The notes: a model not told the origin generated them from the letters alone. A stretch of 64,000 nt of DNA from Candidatus Phytoplasma oryzae (GCA_027945135.1 CP116038.1:186001-250000), one strand, 5' to 3'; counted from the stretch's first letter, positions 10,177 to 19,748 are shown. Numbers and translations: made by a program.

Positions 10177-11160
10177 ATGCAAAAAAAAAAAATATTATTT
10201 TTTTTTAGTTCAATTTTAATTTTTATTTTCATTTTTATTATTTTTTATCCAAAAATAGATATAAAAAAAATATTTAAAAGAAATATTTTATCTAATAATA
10301 AAAAAATTAGAATAGCTACTGCTTTAAATAATACTAGATTATTTTTAGAAGGCGATTTTAAAAACGATTTAAAAAAAAAAAATATTGATTTAGAAGTAAT
10401 TTTTTTGGACAATCAATATAAATTAACTAATGATCTTTTGTTACAAGATCAAGTTTTAGCTACTTTTGATTCACATTTGCCTTATGTTAAGAATAAGCTT
10501 AGAGCAGAAAACAAATTGGATCAAAATATTGTAATTGCTCATCCTTTTTATCTTTCTAAAATAGGTTTTTATTCAGATTTGTCTAGAATGAATAATAACT
10601 CAAATACTCAAAATATAGAAAATATAAAAGAAGGCATAAAAAAAGGTTATAAGTATAAAATAATTTTGCCTTTTTCAGTAGAACAAAAAAGTTTATTTTT
10701 ACTTTTTTTACAACAAATGGATTTAATTCGATTAAAATTAAATATTTCATCAAAAGAAAAAGAATTTGATGAATCAGATTTTGATATTCCTGAACAAATT
10801 GAACTTATAAAGAGTTTAAATATGATTTCATTGTATCATGAATTTAAAAATGATAAAAGTATTCATTTTTTAATGAACTATCCTGGTATTTTAGGAAAAG
10901 AAAAAGATAATTTAATACTTATTAAATCTCTAGAAATTCCTTTAAATGATGTTAAAAATCCTATTTATGACTATACAATTTCTCTTATTGTGAAAGAAAA
11001 AAATGTTAATTCAGAAGATGTTAAAATTTTAAAAGAAACTTTATCTCAACAAAAGTTTATTGATAGTATGAATAAATCTTTTGGTTTATATTTAGAAATG
11101 ATATCTCTTGATAAAATGAATGAAATAATTATTAATGTTAATAATAAATATAATTATTAA
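10177..11160 (+). CDS. metQ: Substrate-binding protein, NlpA/MetQ family
   Basis: Extracytoplasmic binding subunit of the importer, 327 residues. One N-terminal hydrophobic segment (about 6-27) is followed by the NlpA/MetQ fold; DSHLPYV and the IAHPFYLSKIGFYS stretch are typical. Unlike most Gram-positive MetQ lipoproteins there is no cysteine in or near the signal segment, so it is probably held by an uncleaved membrane anchor. GAAGGAT sits about seven bases before the ATG. It is the middle gene of the metN-metQ-metI unit. Substrate assignment rests on family and context. Confidence 0.78.
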   Translation: MQKKKILFFFSSILIFIFIFIIFYPKIDIKKIFKRNILSNNKKIRIATALNNTRLFLEGDFKNDLKKKNIDLEVIFLDNQYKLTNDLLLQDQVLATFDSHLPYVKNKLRAENKLDQNIVIAHPFYLSKIGFYSDLSRMNNNSNTQNIENIKEGIKKGYKYKIILPFSVEQKSLFLLFLQQMDLIRLKLNISSKEKEFDESDFDIPEQIELIKSLNMISLYHEFKNDKSIHFLMNYPGILGKEKDNLILIKSLEIPLNDVKNPIYDYTISLIVKEKNVNSEDVKILKETLSQQKFIDSMNKSFGLYLEMISLDKMNEIIINVNNKYNY

Positions 11161-11187
11161 TAGATAAAAGTTAAATAATTAAATATT

Positions 11188-11958
11188 ATGTTAAATAAAA
11201 ATTTTTTTAAAAGAATTTATAATGTTTTAATTTTTAGTGATAAGGTTTTTTTTACTCAAAATAATCCAAATATTAAAAAATCATTTTTATTATTAGATGG
11301 TTTTATGGAAATGGTTAAAATTACTTTTTTTTCTACTTTTATATCTTTTTTTTTGGGATTATTATTAAGTATTATTTTATTTTTTGTTAAAATTCATAAA
11401 GATAAAATTATAAATAAATTTATTTTTTGTTTTATTAATAGTTTTATTAACTTTTTTTTATCAATTCCTTTTTTAATATTAGTTTTACTTATAATACGTT
11501 TTTTTTTAGGTCCTTATTTTCAACTTTATAGTGGTTTTACATCAGGTTTATTATGTTTAATTTTGGTTTTGACGGCTCATTCGACTCGTAATTTAGAACA
11601 AGTTTTTTTACAAATAAATCCAGAACTTTATAAAACATCTTATACTTTAGGTGCTAATAAAATTCAATTTGTAAGATATTTTTTGTTAACAGAGGTTAGA
11701 TCTTATTTAATTTTAAAATTGAATTCTCTTTATGTTTCTTCTGTAGCGTATTCTAGTATTTTAGCTATCATAGGAGTTAAAGGTATAGGTTATGTAGCTT
11801 ATGAATATGGATTAAGAGGTACTTATGTTTACGAAAATTTTGAAAGTTCTGATTTAATTTTTGTATCTTCTTTAATTCTTTTTTTTTGGATACAAATTAT
11901 TAATTTTTTAAGTGTTTTTATTTCTAATAAATTAGATAAAAGTTTTATTAATAAATAA
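11188..11958 (+). CDS. metI: ABC importer permease, MetI-like
   Basis: Membrane subunit of the importer, 256 residues with about five membrane helices. The cytoplasmic EAA-type loop that contacts the ATPase is recognisable as YTLGANKIQFVRYF after PELYKT (about 150-170), and AIIGVKGIGYVAYEYG matches the end of MetI permeases. The N-terminus is longer than in most MetI proteins. It starts 27 bases after the binding-protein gene and closes the three-gene unit. Confidence 0.8.
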   Translation: MLNKNFFKRIYNVLIFSDKVFFTQNNPNIKKSFLLLDGFMEMVKITFFSTFISFFLGLLLSIILFFVKIHKDKIINKFIFCFINSFINFFLSIPFLILVLLIIRFFLGPYFQLYSGFTSGLLCLILVLTAHSTRNLEQVFLQINPELYKTSYTLGANKIQFVRYFLLTEVRSYLILKLNSLYVSSVAYSSILAIIGVKGIGYVAYEYGLRGTYVYENFESSDLIFVSSLILFFWIQIINFLSVFISNKLDKSFINK

Positions 11959-12299
11959 AAAATATTAATTTCTTAAAATATCTATATTTCGATAATTTAA
12001 TTATTTTATTCTTTATTAATATTTTTTATAATGAGTTTGACAATAAAGAATAAATAGTTTAGAATTTATAATGAGAATAATATTTTATAATGATTATTTT
12101 TTGTTTATTTTACATAACTTTTTAAACAATTTTTTATTATTTTTTAATTTTATTATTTTAATAAGTTTTTTTATTTTAATAAAAAATAAATTTATTTTTA
12201 AATTTATTTGTTTAACTAATTTTAATTTATTTTGTCTTATATAGGCGATAATTGAAAATTTTTATTTTATTCATTAAAAAAAGGAGATTAGTAATTTAA
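11959..12299 (+). other. Gap before the pyruvate dehydrogenase operon
   Basis: 341 bases. It holds an AT-rich 13-bp hairpin (12005-12017 with 12042-12054), the promoter listed separately and a long T-rich leader with AAGGAG at 12281-12286. No convincing gene; a 57-residue hydrophobic frame at 12071-12244 is listed under rejected items. Confidence 0.5.
12037..12065 (+). promoter_or_regulatory. Promoter of the pyruvate dehydrogenase operon
   Basis: Consensus TTGACA at 12037-12042, a 17-base spacer and TAGAAT at 12060-12065; a TATAAT follows at 12067-12072. It would give a leader of roughly 230 bases before pdhA. The -35 box overlaps the right arm of the hairpin at 12005-12054. Confidence 0.5.
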
Positions 12300-13385
12300 A
12301 TGAAAATGATTGATTTATTCAATCCTTTAAATAAAAAAATGTTTCAAATTTTAGATCCGGAAGGAAAAGTAATTAATCCAGATTTTGAACCTATAATTAA
12401 TCAATCAGAATTATTAAAAATGTATAAAATAATGGTTTTAACTAGGATATCAGATATAAATGCTGTTAGATACCAACGTCAAGGAAAAATGTTAAATTAT
12501 GCAATGAATTTGGGTCATGAAGCTACTCAAATTGGTATAGCTTCTGCTTTGCAAGAAAAAGATTGGATTTCTCCTTACTTCAGAGATTTAGGATTATATT
12601 TATATAGAGATATTCCTTTAGAAAAGCCATATTTATATTGGTTTGGTAATGAAATTGGCTCTGATGTTTCTCATAAAAAACGTATTTTACCAGTTAATAT
12701 TATAATTGGTTCAGGTATTAATATAGGAGCTGGTTTAGCTTTTGCTAGTAAAATACAAAATAAAAAAGAAGTTGTTTTAGCTACAATTGGTGATGGCGGA
12801 ACTGCACATGAAGAATTTTATGCTGGTTTAAATTATGCTTCTGTTTTTGATGTTCCTTTAGTAGTTGTTATTCAAAATAATCAGTATGCTATTTCTACTC
12901 CAAGAAATATTGCTTCTAAAACTGAAACTTTAGCTGAAAAAGCATATGCTTTTGGTATACCAGGAATTCAAATAGATGGAAATGATGTTTTGGCTGTTTA
13001 TGTAGCTGTTAAAACTTTATCAGAAAGATCTCGTCAAGGAAAAGGACCTAGTCTTATTGAGTCTTTTACTTATAGAATGGGAGCTCATACAACAAACGAT
13101 AATCCTGCTTTATATCGTAATAAAAAAGAAGAAGAAGAATGGTTAAAAAAAGATCCTATCGAAAGATTTGAAAAATATTTATTAAATAAGAACATTTTGT
13201 CTTTAGATTTGATCGATAAAATTAAAAAAGAAACAGAAAGTTATGTTGAAGAAACTCATAATAAGATTATGCAATATGGTACTATTGTAAAACCAATAGA
13301 AGTTTTTCAACATATTTATGATAAAATGACTCCTCAATTAGAAGAACAATATAACGAATATAAAATTTTTTTAGAAAAAAAATAA
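12300..13385 (+). CDS. pdhA: Pyruvate dehydrogenase E1 alpha
   Basis: Thiamine diphosphate-dependent decarboxylation of pyruvate, first step of the complex that makes acetyl-CoA and NADH. 361 residues, standard for Gram-positive E1 alpha. The cofactor motif runs from GDGGT (164-168) to the NN at 193-194. TFSY-like ESFTYRMGAHTTNDNP near 255-270 is typical. AAGGAG lies 13 bases before the ATG. It begins an operon of E1 alpha, E1 beta, split E2 and E3. In phytoplasmas this complex probably feeds acetate and ATP formation from imported malate or sugars; that is established only in outline. Confidence 0.95.
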   Translation: MKMIDLFNPLNKKMFQILDPEGKVINPDFEPIINQSELLKMYKIMVLTRISDINAVRYQRQGKMLNYAMNLGHEATQIGIASALQEKDWISPYFRDLGLYLYRDIPLEKPYLYWFGNEIGSDVSHKKRILPVNIIIGSGINIGAGLAFASKIQNKKEVVLATIGDGGTAHEEFYAGLNYASVFDVPLVVVIQNNQYAISTPRNIASKTETLAEKAYAFGIPGIQIDGNDVLAVYVAVKTLSERSRQGKGPSLIESFTYRMGAHTTNDNPALYRNKKEEEEWLKKDPIERFEKYLLNKNILSLDLIDKIKKETESYVEETHNKIMQYGTIVKPIEVFQHIYDKMTPQLEEQYNEYKIFLEKK

Positions 13386-13413
13386 TAAAAAGAAGGAAAG
13401 AAATTAATTAAAA

Positions 13414-14421
13414 ATGGCTTTATTAAATTTATTAGAATCTATAAGGCATACCTTAGATATTCAATTAAGAAAAAATGACAAGATAGTGTTATTTGGACAA
13501 GATATTGGTAAATTAGGTGGTGTTTTTAGGTTAACAGCTGGTTTACAAGAAAAATATACTGTTCAACGTGTTTTTGATACTCCTATTTGTGAATCTGCCA
13601 TTGTAGGAAGTGCTATTGGAATGGCTATTAATGGATTAAGACCTATAGCAGAAATTCAATTTGATGGTTTTGTTTATGTTGGATTACAAGATTTAGTGTC
13701 TCATGCTGCTAGAATGAGAAATCGTTCTCGTAATAATTTTTTTTGTCCTATGGTTTTAAAATTTCCTATTGGTGGAGGAGTTAAAGCTTTGGAACATCAT
13801 TCAGAATCTTTAGAAGTAGTTTTAGGATCTTTCCCAGGATTAAAAGTTGTAGTTCCATCTAATCCTTATGATGCTAAAGGTCTTTTAATTGCTGCTATTA
13901 ATGATGATAATCCTGTTATATATATGGAACCTAAATTGTTATATAGAGGAAAAAAAGAGGAAGTACCTGAAGAAGAATACGAAATAGAAATAGGAAAAGC
14001 GAAAATAGTTCAAGAAGGGAATGATATAACTTTAGTAGCTTGGAGTTCCGCTGTAAATATGTCTAAAGAAGCTATTAAAATATTAGAAAAAGAAAATGGT
14101 CTTTCTATTGAATTAATTGATTTAAGAACTATTAATCCGTTAGATAAAGATACTATTATTAAATCTGTTAAAAAAACTAGAAGATTTGCGGTAGTACACG
14201 AAGCTACTAAAACTTTTGGTCCTGCAGCAGAATTAATTACTTTAGTTAATGAATATGCTTTTGAATATTTAGATGAAGCTCCTATAAGAATTACGGGATT
14301 TGATATTATTATGCCACTAGCTCGCGGAGAATATCATCAAATGATTAATGTTGATAAAATTATTTATGGTATTAAAAAAAATTTTAAAAAAATAATGAAA
14401 ATTAAGAATATTAAAAAATAA
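13414..14421 (+). CDS. pdhB: Pyruvate dehydrogenase E1 beta
   Basis: Partner of PdhA in the alpha2-beta2 E1 enzyme, 335 residues against about 325 in relatives. Conserved stretches include FGQDIGKLGGVF near the start, AEIQFDGFVYVGLQDLVSHA (about 79-98) and HHSESLE, with the C-terminal transketolase domain carrying IDLRTINPLD. The C-terminus ends in a short lysine-rich tail. It follows pdhA by 28 bases with AAGGA at 13393-13397. Confidence 0.95.
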   Translation: MALLNLLESIRHTLDIQLRKNDKIVLFGQDIGKLGGVFRLTAGLQEKYTVQRVFDTPICESAIVGSAIGMAINGLRPIAEIQFDGFVYVGLQDLVSHAARMRNRSRNNFFCPMVLKFPIGGGVKALEHHSESLEVVLGSFPGLKVVVPSNPYDAKGLLIAAINDDNPVIYMEPKLLYRGKKEEVPEEEYEIEIGKAKIVQEGNDITLVAWSSAVNMSKEAIKILEKENGLSIELIDLRTINPLDKDTIIKSVKKTRRFAVVHEATKTFGPAAELITLVNEYAFEYLDEAPIRITGFDIIMPLARGEYHQMINVDKIIYGIKKNFKKIMKIKNIKK

Positions 14422-14445
14422 TAAAAAAATAAGAGGTTTTTGAAA

Positions 14446-14721
14446 ATGAGTGAAATAAATAAAAAAAAAGATGGAAGAATTGAACAAATATTTTTAACTG
14501 ATGCAGGAGAAGGATTAGATCAAGCTACAATTATTCAAATACATGTTCAAGAAGGAGACAAAATTGTTAAAAAACAACCTTTATTAGAAGTTGAGTATGA
14601 GAAATTGCCTGTTACAATAGAATCTATTGTGGATGGTGTTATTAAAAAAATACATTGTAAAACTGGCGAAGTTTATAAAATAGGGGATTTATTATTGACA
14701 ATAGAAAAAGATGAAAAATAA
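14446..14721 (+). CDS. pdhC: Free-standing lipoyl domain of E2
   Basis: A 91-residue protein consisting of one biotinyl/lipoyl-attachment domain. The swinging-arm lysine is K53 in VEYEKLPVTIES, the place of the usual E(S/T)DKA turn. The ATG at 14446 is preferred over a TTG six bases upstream because AAGAGG (14431-14436) is correctly spaced. It ends in two consecutive TAA codons. In most bacteria this domain is the N-terminus of one E2 chain; here 56 bases and a change of frame separate it from the catalytic part. It should carry the acetyl group between E1, E2 and E3. Confidence 0.8.
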   Translation: MSEINKKKDGRIEQIFLTDAGEGLDQATIIQIHVQEGDKIVKKQPLLEVEYEKLPVTIESIVDGVIKKIHCKTGEVYKIGDLLLTIEKDEK

Positions 14722-14777
14722 TAAAATACAAAAAAATATAATTTTTTAAATATTATTATAAGAATAGGTATAAAAAA

Positions 14778-15560
14778 ATGGAATTAAATAAAAAAGATGA
14801 TATTAATTTGAAAAATTCCGAAAAAAAATTATATCAAAAAGAAGAAATGAAAATCGAAGAAGTCAAAATTGAAAAAATATCTTCATTGAGAAAAACAATT
14901 GCTAAACATATGATAGTATCTAAAAATTTGATACCTGATGCAACTTTGATTAGTGAAGTAGATGTAAGTGATTTAGTTATTTTAAGAGAAAAATATAAAA
15001 AAGAGGCTCTCGATAAAAATATAAAATTAACTTATATGTCTTTTATTTCAAAAGTAGTGACTATAGCTTTAAAAGAATTTAGTACACTTAATGCTTTTTT
15101 CGATGATCAAAAAAATGAATTAACTTATTATAAAAATATTAATTTAGGTATTGCGGTTGATACTCCACAAGGATTGATAGTACCTAATATTAAAGATGCT
15201 GGAAATTTAAGTATTTTTGCATTAGCGAAAGAAATTCAAAATATAGCTCAAATGGCTTTAAATAGTAAATTAGAAGCCAAACATATAACAAAAGGAACTT
15301 TTACTTTAAGTAACTATGGTGCAACAGGTGTTTTATATGCTACTCCTATTATTAAATATCCAGAATTAGCTATTTTAGGGATTGGAAATATTATTAAAAA
15401 ACCAGTTTTTAAAAATAAAGAAATTTGTGTTTCTGATATTTTACCTTTATCGTTAAGTTTTGATCATCGTATTTTGGATGGGGTATATTGTGGAAATTTT
15501 TTAAAGAAAATTTCTTTTTTATTAAATGATATTAATAAGTTAGAAGAAAATATTTTTTAG
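14778..15560 (+). CDS. pdhC: E2 dihydrolipoyl acetyltransferase, catalytic domain
   Basis: Transfers acetyl from lipoyl to CoA. 260 residues: a charged linker (1-33), then the catalytic domain beginning at SSLRKTIAKHM (36-45). The active-site motif DHRILDG is at 229-235 with H230 and D234. No peripheral subunit-binding domain can be seen here or in the upstream lipoyl ORF, although E2 normally uses one to hold E1 and E3. The start has only a weak ribosome-binding site (AGAATAGG). Together with 14446-14721 it looks like an E2 gene that split and lost its middle. The upstream ORF is in a different frame, so a single nonsense change does not explain it. Confidence 0.85.
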   Translation: MELNKKDDINLKNSEKKLYQKEEMKIEEVKIEKISSLRKTIAKHMIVSKNLIPDATLISEVDVSDLVILREKYKKEALDKNIKLTYMSFISKVVTIALKEFSTLNAFFDDQKNELTYYKNINLGIAVDTPQGLIVPNIKDAGNLSIFALAKEIQNIAQMALNSKLEAKHITKGTFTLSNYGATGVLYATPIIKYPELAILGIGNIIKKPVFKNKEICVSDILPLSLSFDHRILDGVYCGNFLKKISFLLNDINKLEENIF

Positions 15561-15596
15561 TTTTTATTTAAATAAACAGAGGAAAGAAATCAAATA

Positions 15597-17006
15597 ATGA
15601 AAGATGATAAATATGATATTTTAGTTATCGGAGGCGGACCTGGTGGATATGTATCTGCTATTAAAGCTGCTCAATTAGGAGCTAAAGTAGCTTTAATAGA
15701 AAAACATAAAATTGGTGGTGTTTGTTTAAATTATGGTTGTATACCTACTAAATCTTATTTAAAAAGCGCTAAAGTTTATGGTTTTTTGAAAAATGCTGAA
15801 ATTTTTGGTTTAAAAAATAATTCTGATGATTTTACATTTGATTGGATGTCTATATTATCTCGAAAGAATAAAATTGTTCATAAATTAACTAGTGGAATTG
15901 CTTTTCTTTTAAAAAAAAATAAAATTGATATTTTTTATGATGATGCCAAAGTTTTATCTTCTAATAAAGTTCAAATAGGAGATAAAGTTTTAACTTCTGA
16001 TAATATTATTATTGCGACTGGTTCTACTGCTATAATACCTCCTATTCCTGGAGCTTTAGAATCTTTCAAAAATAAATATTTGTTAACTAGTAACGAAATT
16101 GTTCAAATTAATTTTTTCCCGAAAAAATTAGTTATTATTGGAGGAGGAGTTATTGGAGTGGAATTTGCTTCTATTTTTAATAAATTTGGTTCAGAAGTCA
16201 CTATTATAGAAAGACAAAAAAATATTCTAAATAATATGGATCATGATATTATTGATAATTATAGTAAGATTTTGACTAAAGCTAATATTCATATTTTAAC
16301 CGAAAGAACAGTAGAAAAAATAGAAGATAATAATGTATTTTATTCTTATCAAGAAGGAGAAAAAACTAAAAAAGAAAAAATTGAATCTGATATTATTTTA
16401 ATGGCTATTGGAACTAAACCTAATTTAGAAGCTGTTAAAAATTTAAATTTAAAAATGAATCCGAATGGTAACGGTATATTAACTGATGAATTTTTGAGAA
16501 CTTCTATAAAAGGAATTTATGCTATAGGAGATGTTAATGGTAAATATATGTTAGCTCATGTGGCTAGTCATGAAGGTATTATAGCTGCGTCTCATGCTTT
16601 AAATAGAACTGAAAATATTCAAGCTATGAATTATGATCGGGTTCCTTCTTGTATTTATGGTTTTCCTGAAATAGCTTCAATAGGGAAAACAGAAGAACAA
16701 GTAAAAAATATAAAAGATATTGATTATAAAATTTTTAAATTTCCTGTAAGTGCCATAGGTAAAGCTTTAGCGGATAGTGAATCAGAAGGATTCGCAAAAG
16801 TAATTGTTCATAAAGATAATTTAAAAATTTTAGGTATGCATATATTAGCTTATAATGCTACAGAATTGATTACTGAAATTGGTGTTGCTCTTCAATTAGA
16901 AGGGACAGCTTATGATATTGTTCATACAATACATCCTCATCCTACTTTGTCAGAATTAAATTTAGAAACTTTTTTAGGAGTTATTGATAAACCTATTCAT
17001 TTTTAA
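15597..17006 (+). CDS. lpdA: Dihydrolipoamide dehydrogenase (E3)
   Basis: Flavoprotein that reoxidises the dihydrolipoyl group and reduces NAD+; 469 residues, standard length, with no fused lipoyl domain. FAD-binding GGGPGGY (12-18), redox-active cysteines C43 and C48 in GGVCLNYGCIPTK, NAD-binding GGGVIGVEFAS, and the C-terminal catalytic HPHPTLSE are intact. Last gene of the pyruvate dehydrogenase operon; tatD follows 84 bases later without a visible terminator and may be read through. Confidence 0.96.
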   Translation: MKDDKYDILVIGGGPGGYVSAIKAAQLGAKVALIEKHKIGGVCLNYGCIPTKSYLKSAKVYGFLKNAEIFGLKNNSDDFTFDWMSILSRKNKIVHKLTSGIAFLLKKNKIDIFYDDAKVLSSNKVQIGDKVLTSDNIIIATGSTAIIPPIPGALESFKNKYLLTSNEIVQINFFPKKLVIIGGGVIGVEFASIFNKFGSEVTIIERQKNILNNMDHDIIDNYSKILTKANIHILTERTVEKIEDNNVFYSYQEGEKTKKEKIESDIILMAIGTKPNLEAVKNLNLKMNPNGNGILTDEFLRTSIKGIYAIGDVNGKYMLAHVASHEGIIAASHALNRTENIQAMNYDRVPSCIYGFPEIASIGKTEEQVKNIKDIDYKIFKFPVSAIGKALADSESEGFAKVIVHKDNLKILGMHILAYNATELITEIGVALQLEGTAYDIVHTIHPHPTLSELNLETFLGVIDKPIHF

Positions 17007-17090
17007 TTTATTCAAATTATAAATAATATTTTATTTTATGGAAATTATTTATAAAATTTAAAAAAATTTATTAATAAAGAGAACAAAACT

Positions 17091-17858
17091 ATGTTAGTAG
17101 ATACACATACTCATCTGAATTTAAAAAAATTTCAAAAAGATTTATATCATGTTTTGCAAAGATCTTTTGTTAAAGGAGTGACTAATTTTATTGTTCCGGG
17201 TTTAGATGAAGAAACAAATAAATTGTCGATATTATTATCTCAAAAAAAACATTTTATTAAAGCTGCTGTAGGTATTCATCCTTGTTATTATTTTAATCAA
17301 AATCCTTATAGTATTGAAAAATATTTAAAACTTCCTCAAGTAGTGGCTGTTGGAGAAATTGGATTAGATTTATATCATGAAAAAGATTCTTTAACCATAC
17401 AAAAGAAAAATTTGAAAATTCAATTAGAATTAGCTATTAAATATAATTTACCAGTTATTTTGCATGCAAGAAATTCTTTTGAAGAAATTTATCAAATTTT
17501 GTTACCTTATAAAGAAAAAATAAAAGGTGTTTTTCATTGTTTAGTTACTGATATATCCAATATTGAAAAAGTTTTAGAATTAGGTTTTTATGTAGGTATT
17601 GGAGGTATTGTTACTTATGAAAAAGCTTATGAAGTTCATAAAATAGCTCAATTGATACCTTTAGATAAAATTTTATTAGAAACAGATTCTCCTTTTTTAA
17701 CACCTTTTCCCCTTGATAAAAACCAAAGAAATGAACCATCTTTTTTAGTTTTTATAGCAAAGAAAATAGCTTTATTAAGAAATATTGATTATCGACAAGT
17801 TGTAAAACAAACTTCAATTAATGCAAATAATTTGTTTTCTTTAAAATTATTTCAATAA
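17091..17858 (+). CDS. tatD: TatD-family metal-dependent DNase
   Basis: 255 residues, normal length, TIM-barrel hydrolase with the metal ligands of the family: DTHTHLN at 4-10, AVGEIGLDLY with its glutamate at about 92, HARN, the FHC histidine and LLETDSPFLTP. TatD enzymes are 3'-5' exonucleases used in DNA repair or turnover. A terminator follows directly at 17859-17897, so this gene closes the pdh transcript or its own. Confidence 0.93.
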   Translation: MLVDTHTHLNLKKFQKDLYHVLQRSFVKGVTNFIVPGLDEETNKLSILLSQKKHFIKAAVGIHPCYYFNQNPYSIEKYLKLPQVVAVGEIGLDLYHEKDSLTIQKKNLKIQLELAIKYNLPVILHARNSFEEIYQILLPYKEKIKGVFHCLVTDISNIEKVLELGFYVGIGGIVTYEKAYEVHKIAQLIPLDKILLETDSPFLTPFPLDKNQRNEPSFLVFIAKKIALLRNIDYRQVVKQTSINANNLFSLKLFQ

Positions 17859-17897
17859 AAAAACAGTATGATAAATATTTTTATCGTACTGTTTTTT
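17859..17897 (+). terminator. Terminator after tatD
   Basis: A 14-bp stem around AACAGTA...TACTGTT with one G-U pair and a short loop, flanked by A and T runs. It starts on the base after the tatD stop and ends in a T tract. Confidence 0.85.
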
Positions 17898-18011
17898 ATT
17901 GAAATTAATTATAATAAAAGTGAAATTTATTTTAATAATTAATTACTCTTAATCAAAATCATTAATATATATATATTCAAAAATAATTAAATAATTCCAG
18001 AAAGGTTGGAT

Positions 18012-18965
18012 ATGTTTTTTAATTTAAATAAAAAACAATATTATATTTTTTTTTTGTTATTTTTTTTGTCTCTTATTTTAAATATATTTTTTTTAAAAAA
18101 GTTGTATTTTTATAATAAAAATATATTATTTAATTTAAAAGAAAAAGAAATATCAAATATGGAAATTTATGATAAAAAATATGATATACCATTTACTTTT
18201 GAACAAATTTCGGAAATAAGTCAACAAATAGAAAAAAAAAATTTTTATGAAAAAAAACAAAATGATAATATAACAGAATATTATAATTTCTTTTTAGAAA
18301 AAAATTTATCTCAAGTTATTAATGATGATATAATTTATGAATATAAGAATTTTAAAAAAAATTTTTTATTTAGAATTATAGATATAAAAAAAAATTTTTT
18401 AACTGAATATAATGAAGATGGTTTGAAAAAAGAGCAAATTTTTTATAAGAAAAATCCAGAAAATGAAAAATTTGATTCAAAACAAATAAATTTTATTATA
18501 AAAAGAATTGTTTATAAAAAAGATGGAAAAAATATACAATATATAGATGAATTTAGTGATCAAAAAGAAAATAATTTAATCAGAAAAACAGAATATTTTT
18601 CTAATAATCCAGAAGAATATTTTGTTATTAAATTGGATGATCAAAATAATAATATTATAACAACTACTTATTTTTTTAATAATTTGATAAGATATATCAT
18701 AGAATATAGCGATGATATGGATATGTTTAAAATGAAGAAGATATTTTATACAGAAACTATTCCGCAAAAAAAAAAATATGTGGAAGAAAATTATTGTAAA
18801 ATTGAAGATAATTTTTTTGTAGCTACTAAAAAAACTTATTTTGAATATGATAGTGAAAAAATAAATATTATAGAAGAATTTAATTTAGATAAAAAGATTA
18901 AAATTACTACTATTTATTTAGAAAATAATCAATTTATTAAATTTTATGAAAAAAATATTATCTAA
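18012..18965 (+). CDS. DUF2963-like membrane-anchored protein
   Basis: 317 residues. One N-terminal hydrophobic helix (about 10-30), then a polar region with repeated units of the type K-x-x-x-Y-x-x-(D/N)G...Y, for example IVYKKDGKNIQYIDEF and TEYFSNNPEEYFVIKL. This resembles the DUF2963 repeats common in phytoplasma genomes; I judge it by pattern only. The ATG at 18012 is chosen over TTG 18006 because AAAGG at 18001-18005 is correctly spaced. Predicted to lie outside the cell, anchored by the N-terminus. Function unknown. Confidence 0.6.
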   Translation: MFFNLNKKQYYIFFLLFFLSLILNIFFLKKLYFYNKNILFNLKEKEISNMEIYDKKYDIPFTFEQISEISQQIEKKNFYEKKQNDNITEYYNFFLEKNLSQVINDDIIYEYKNFKKNFLFRIIDIKKNFLTEYNEDGLKKEQIFYKKNPENEKFDSKQINFIIKRIVYKKDGKNIQYIDEFSDQKENNLIRKTEYFSNNPEEYFVIKLDDQNNNIITTTYFFNNLIRYIIEYSDDMDMFKMKKIFYTETIPQKKKYVEENYCKIEDNFFVATKKTYFEYDSEKINIIEEFNLDKKIKITTIYLENNQFIKFYEKNII

Positions 18966-18995
18966 AATAAAAAAAATTTATTTTTTTCAATATAT

Positions 18996-19442
18996 TTATT
19001 TATTTTTTAAACTATTTAGATATTTTTTTATTTTTCTAACATAACTTTGATTTTTTATACTAATATTATTTTTTATAATATATTGTCTTAATTTTTTTGG
19101 CATAAAAATTCTAATATCTTCTTGATTATATCCTATAACAATAGATTTGTTATTAAAAATTATTGGTTTTTTAAAAATACTAGGATTTTGAACTATGAAT
19201 TTTTTAACTTGTTGTATTTTCATGGAGAATAAATCAATTTTTTGTTCCTTGAAAATTTTAGAACGAGTAGAAATTATTCTTGTAAAATCAATTTCTTCAT
19301 AACTTAAAATAAGATCAATATCAAATTCTGTTAAACTTAAATTATTAAAATTTTTTTCTTTGTATTCAATATTATGTAATTCTAACCATTTTTTAGCTTT
19401 TTGACATGAAGAACAACGATTTGCAGTGTAAATAAAAACCAT
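18996..19442 (-). CDS. spx: Spx/ArsC-family regulator
   Basis: 148 residues with the thioredoxin-like ArsC/Spx fold. C10 and C13 form the CxxC redox switch (NRCSSCQKAK), and KKPIIFNNKSIVIGYNQEDIR matches the Spx core. Spx proteins bind the alpha C-terminal domain of RNA polymerase and redirect transcription under thiol stress. The C-terminal tail is about 15 residues longer than in Bacillus Spx. Together with the sodA and trxA genes of this window it suggests a simple oxidative-stress response. It has its own leader of about 350 bases upstream. Confidence 0.85.
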   Translation of the reverse strand: MVFIYTANRCSSCQKAKKWLELHNIEYKEKNFNNLSLTEFDIDLILSYEEIDFTRIISTRSKIFKEQKIDLFSMKIQQVKKFIVQNPSIFKKPIIFNNKSIVIGYNQEDIRIFMPKKLRQYIIKNNISIKNQSYVRKIKKYLNSLKNK

Positions 19443-19748
19443 TTTATTAAATCACTTCCTTAATATGTAATTTTTTAAAGTTTACATATTTATAAAATTT
19501 TTTTAAATTTTTTTTGGTTTTTTATCTAAATGATTAAGAAATTTTCTTATTTTTTATAATTAAAATTTCTTTAAAATAAAATTTATTTTTTTAAAATTTA
19601 CATTTGAAATTTACATTTTATTAATTTTATTAAAAATAGATTAGAATTTAAATATTAAATTATAGCTATTTTAACAAATTTATTTGAATAAATCAAAAAA
19701 ATGTTTATAAAAAATTAAATAAAATTAATATAATATAATTTTTGGTTA
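19443..19748. other. AT-rich gap between spx and the acpS terminator
   Basis: About 300 bases upstream of spx on the minus strand, extremely AT-rich. No gene, tRNA or repeat is apparent. It probably carries the spx promoter. Confidence 0.4.

Noticed and set aside
12071-12244. 57-codon hydrophobic frame upstream of pdhA, starting close to a -10 box
   Set aside because: T-rich DNA gives long runs of F, I and L codons by chance; there is no ribosome-binding site and no recognisable feature beyond hydrophobicity.
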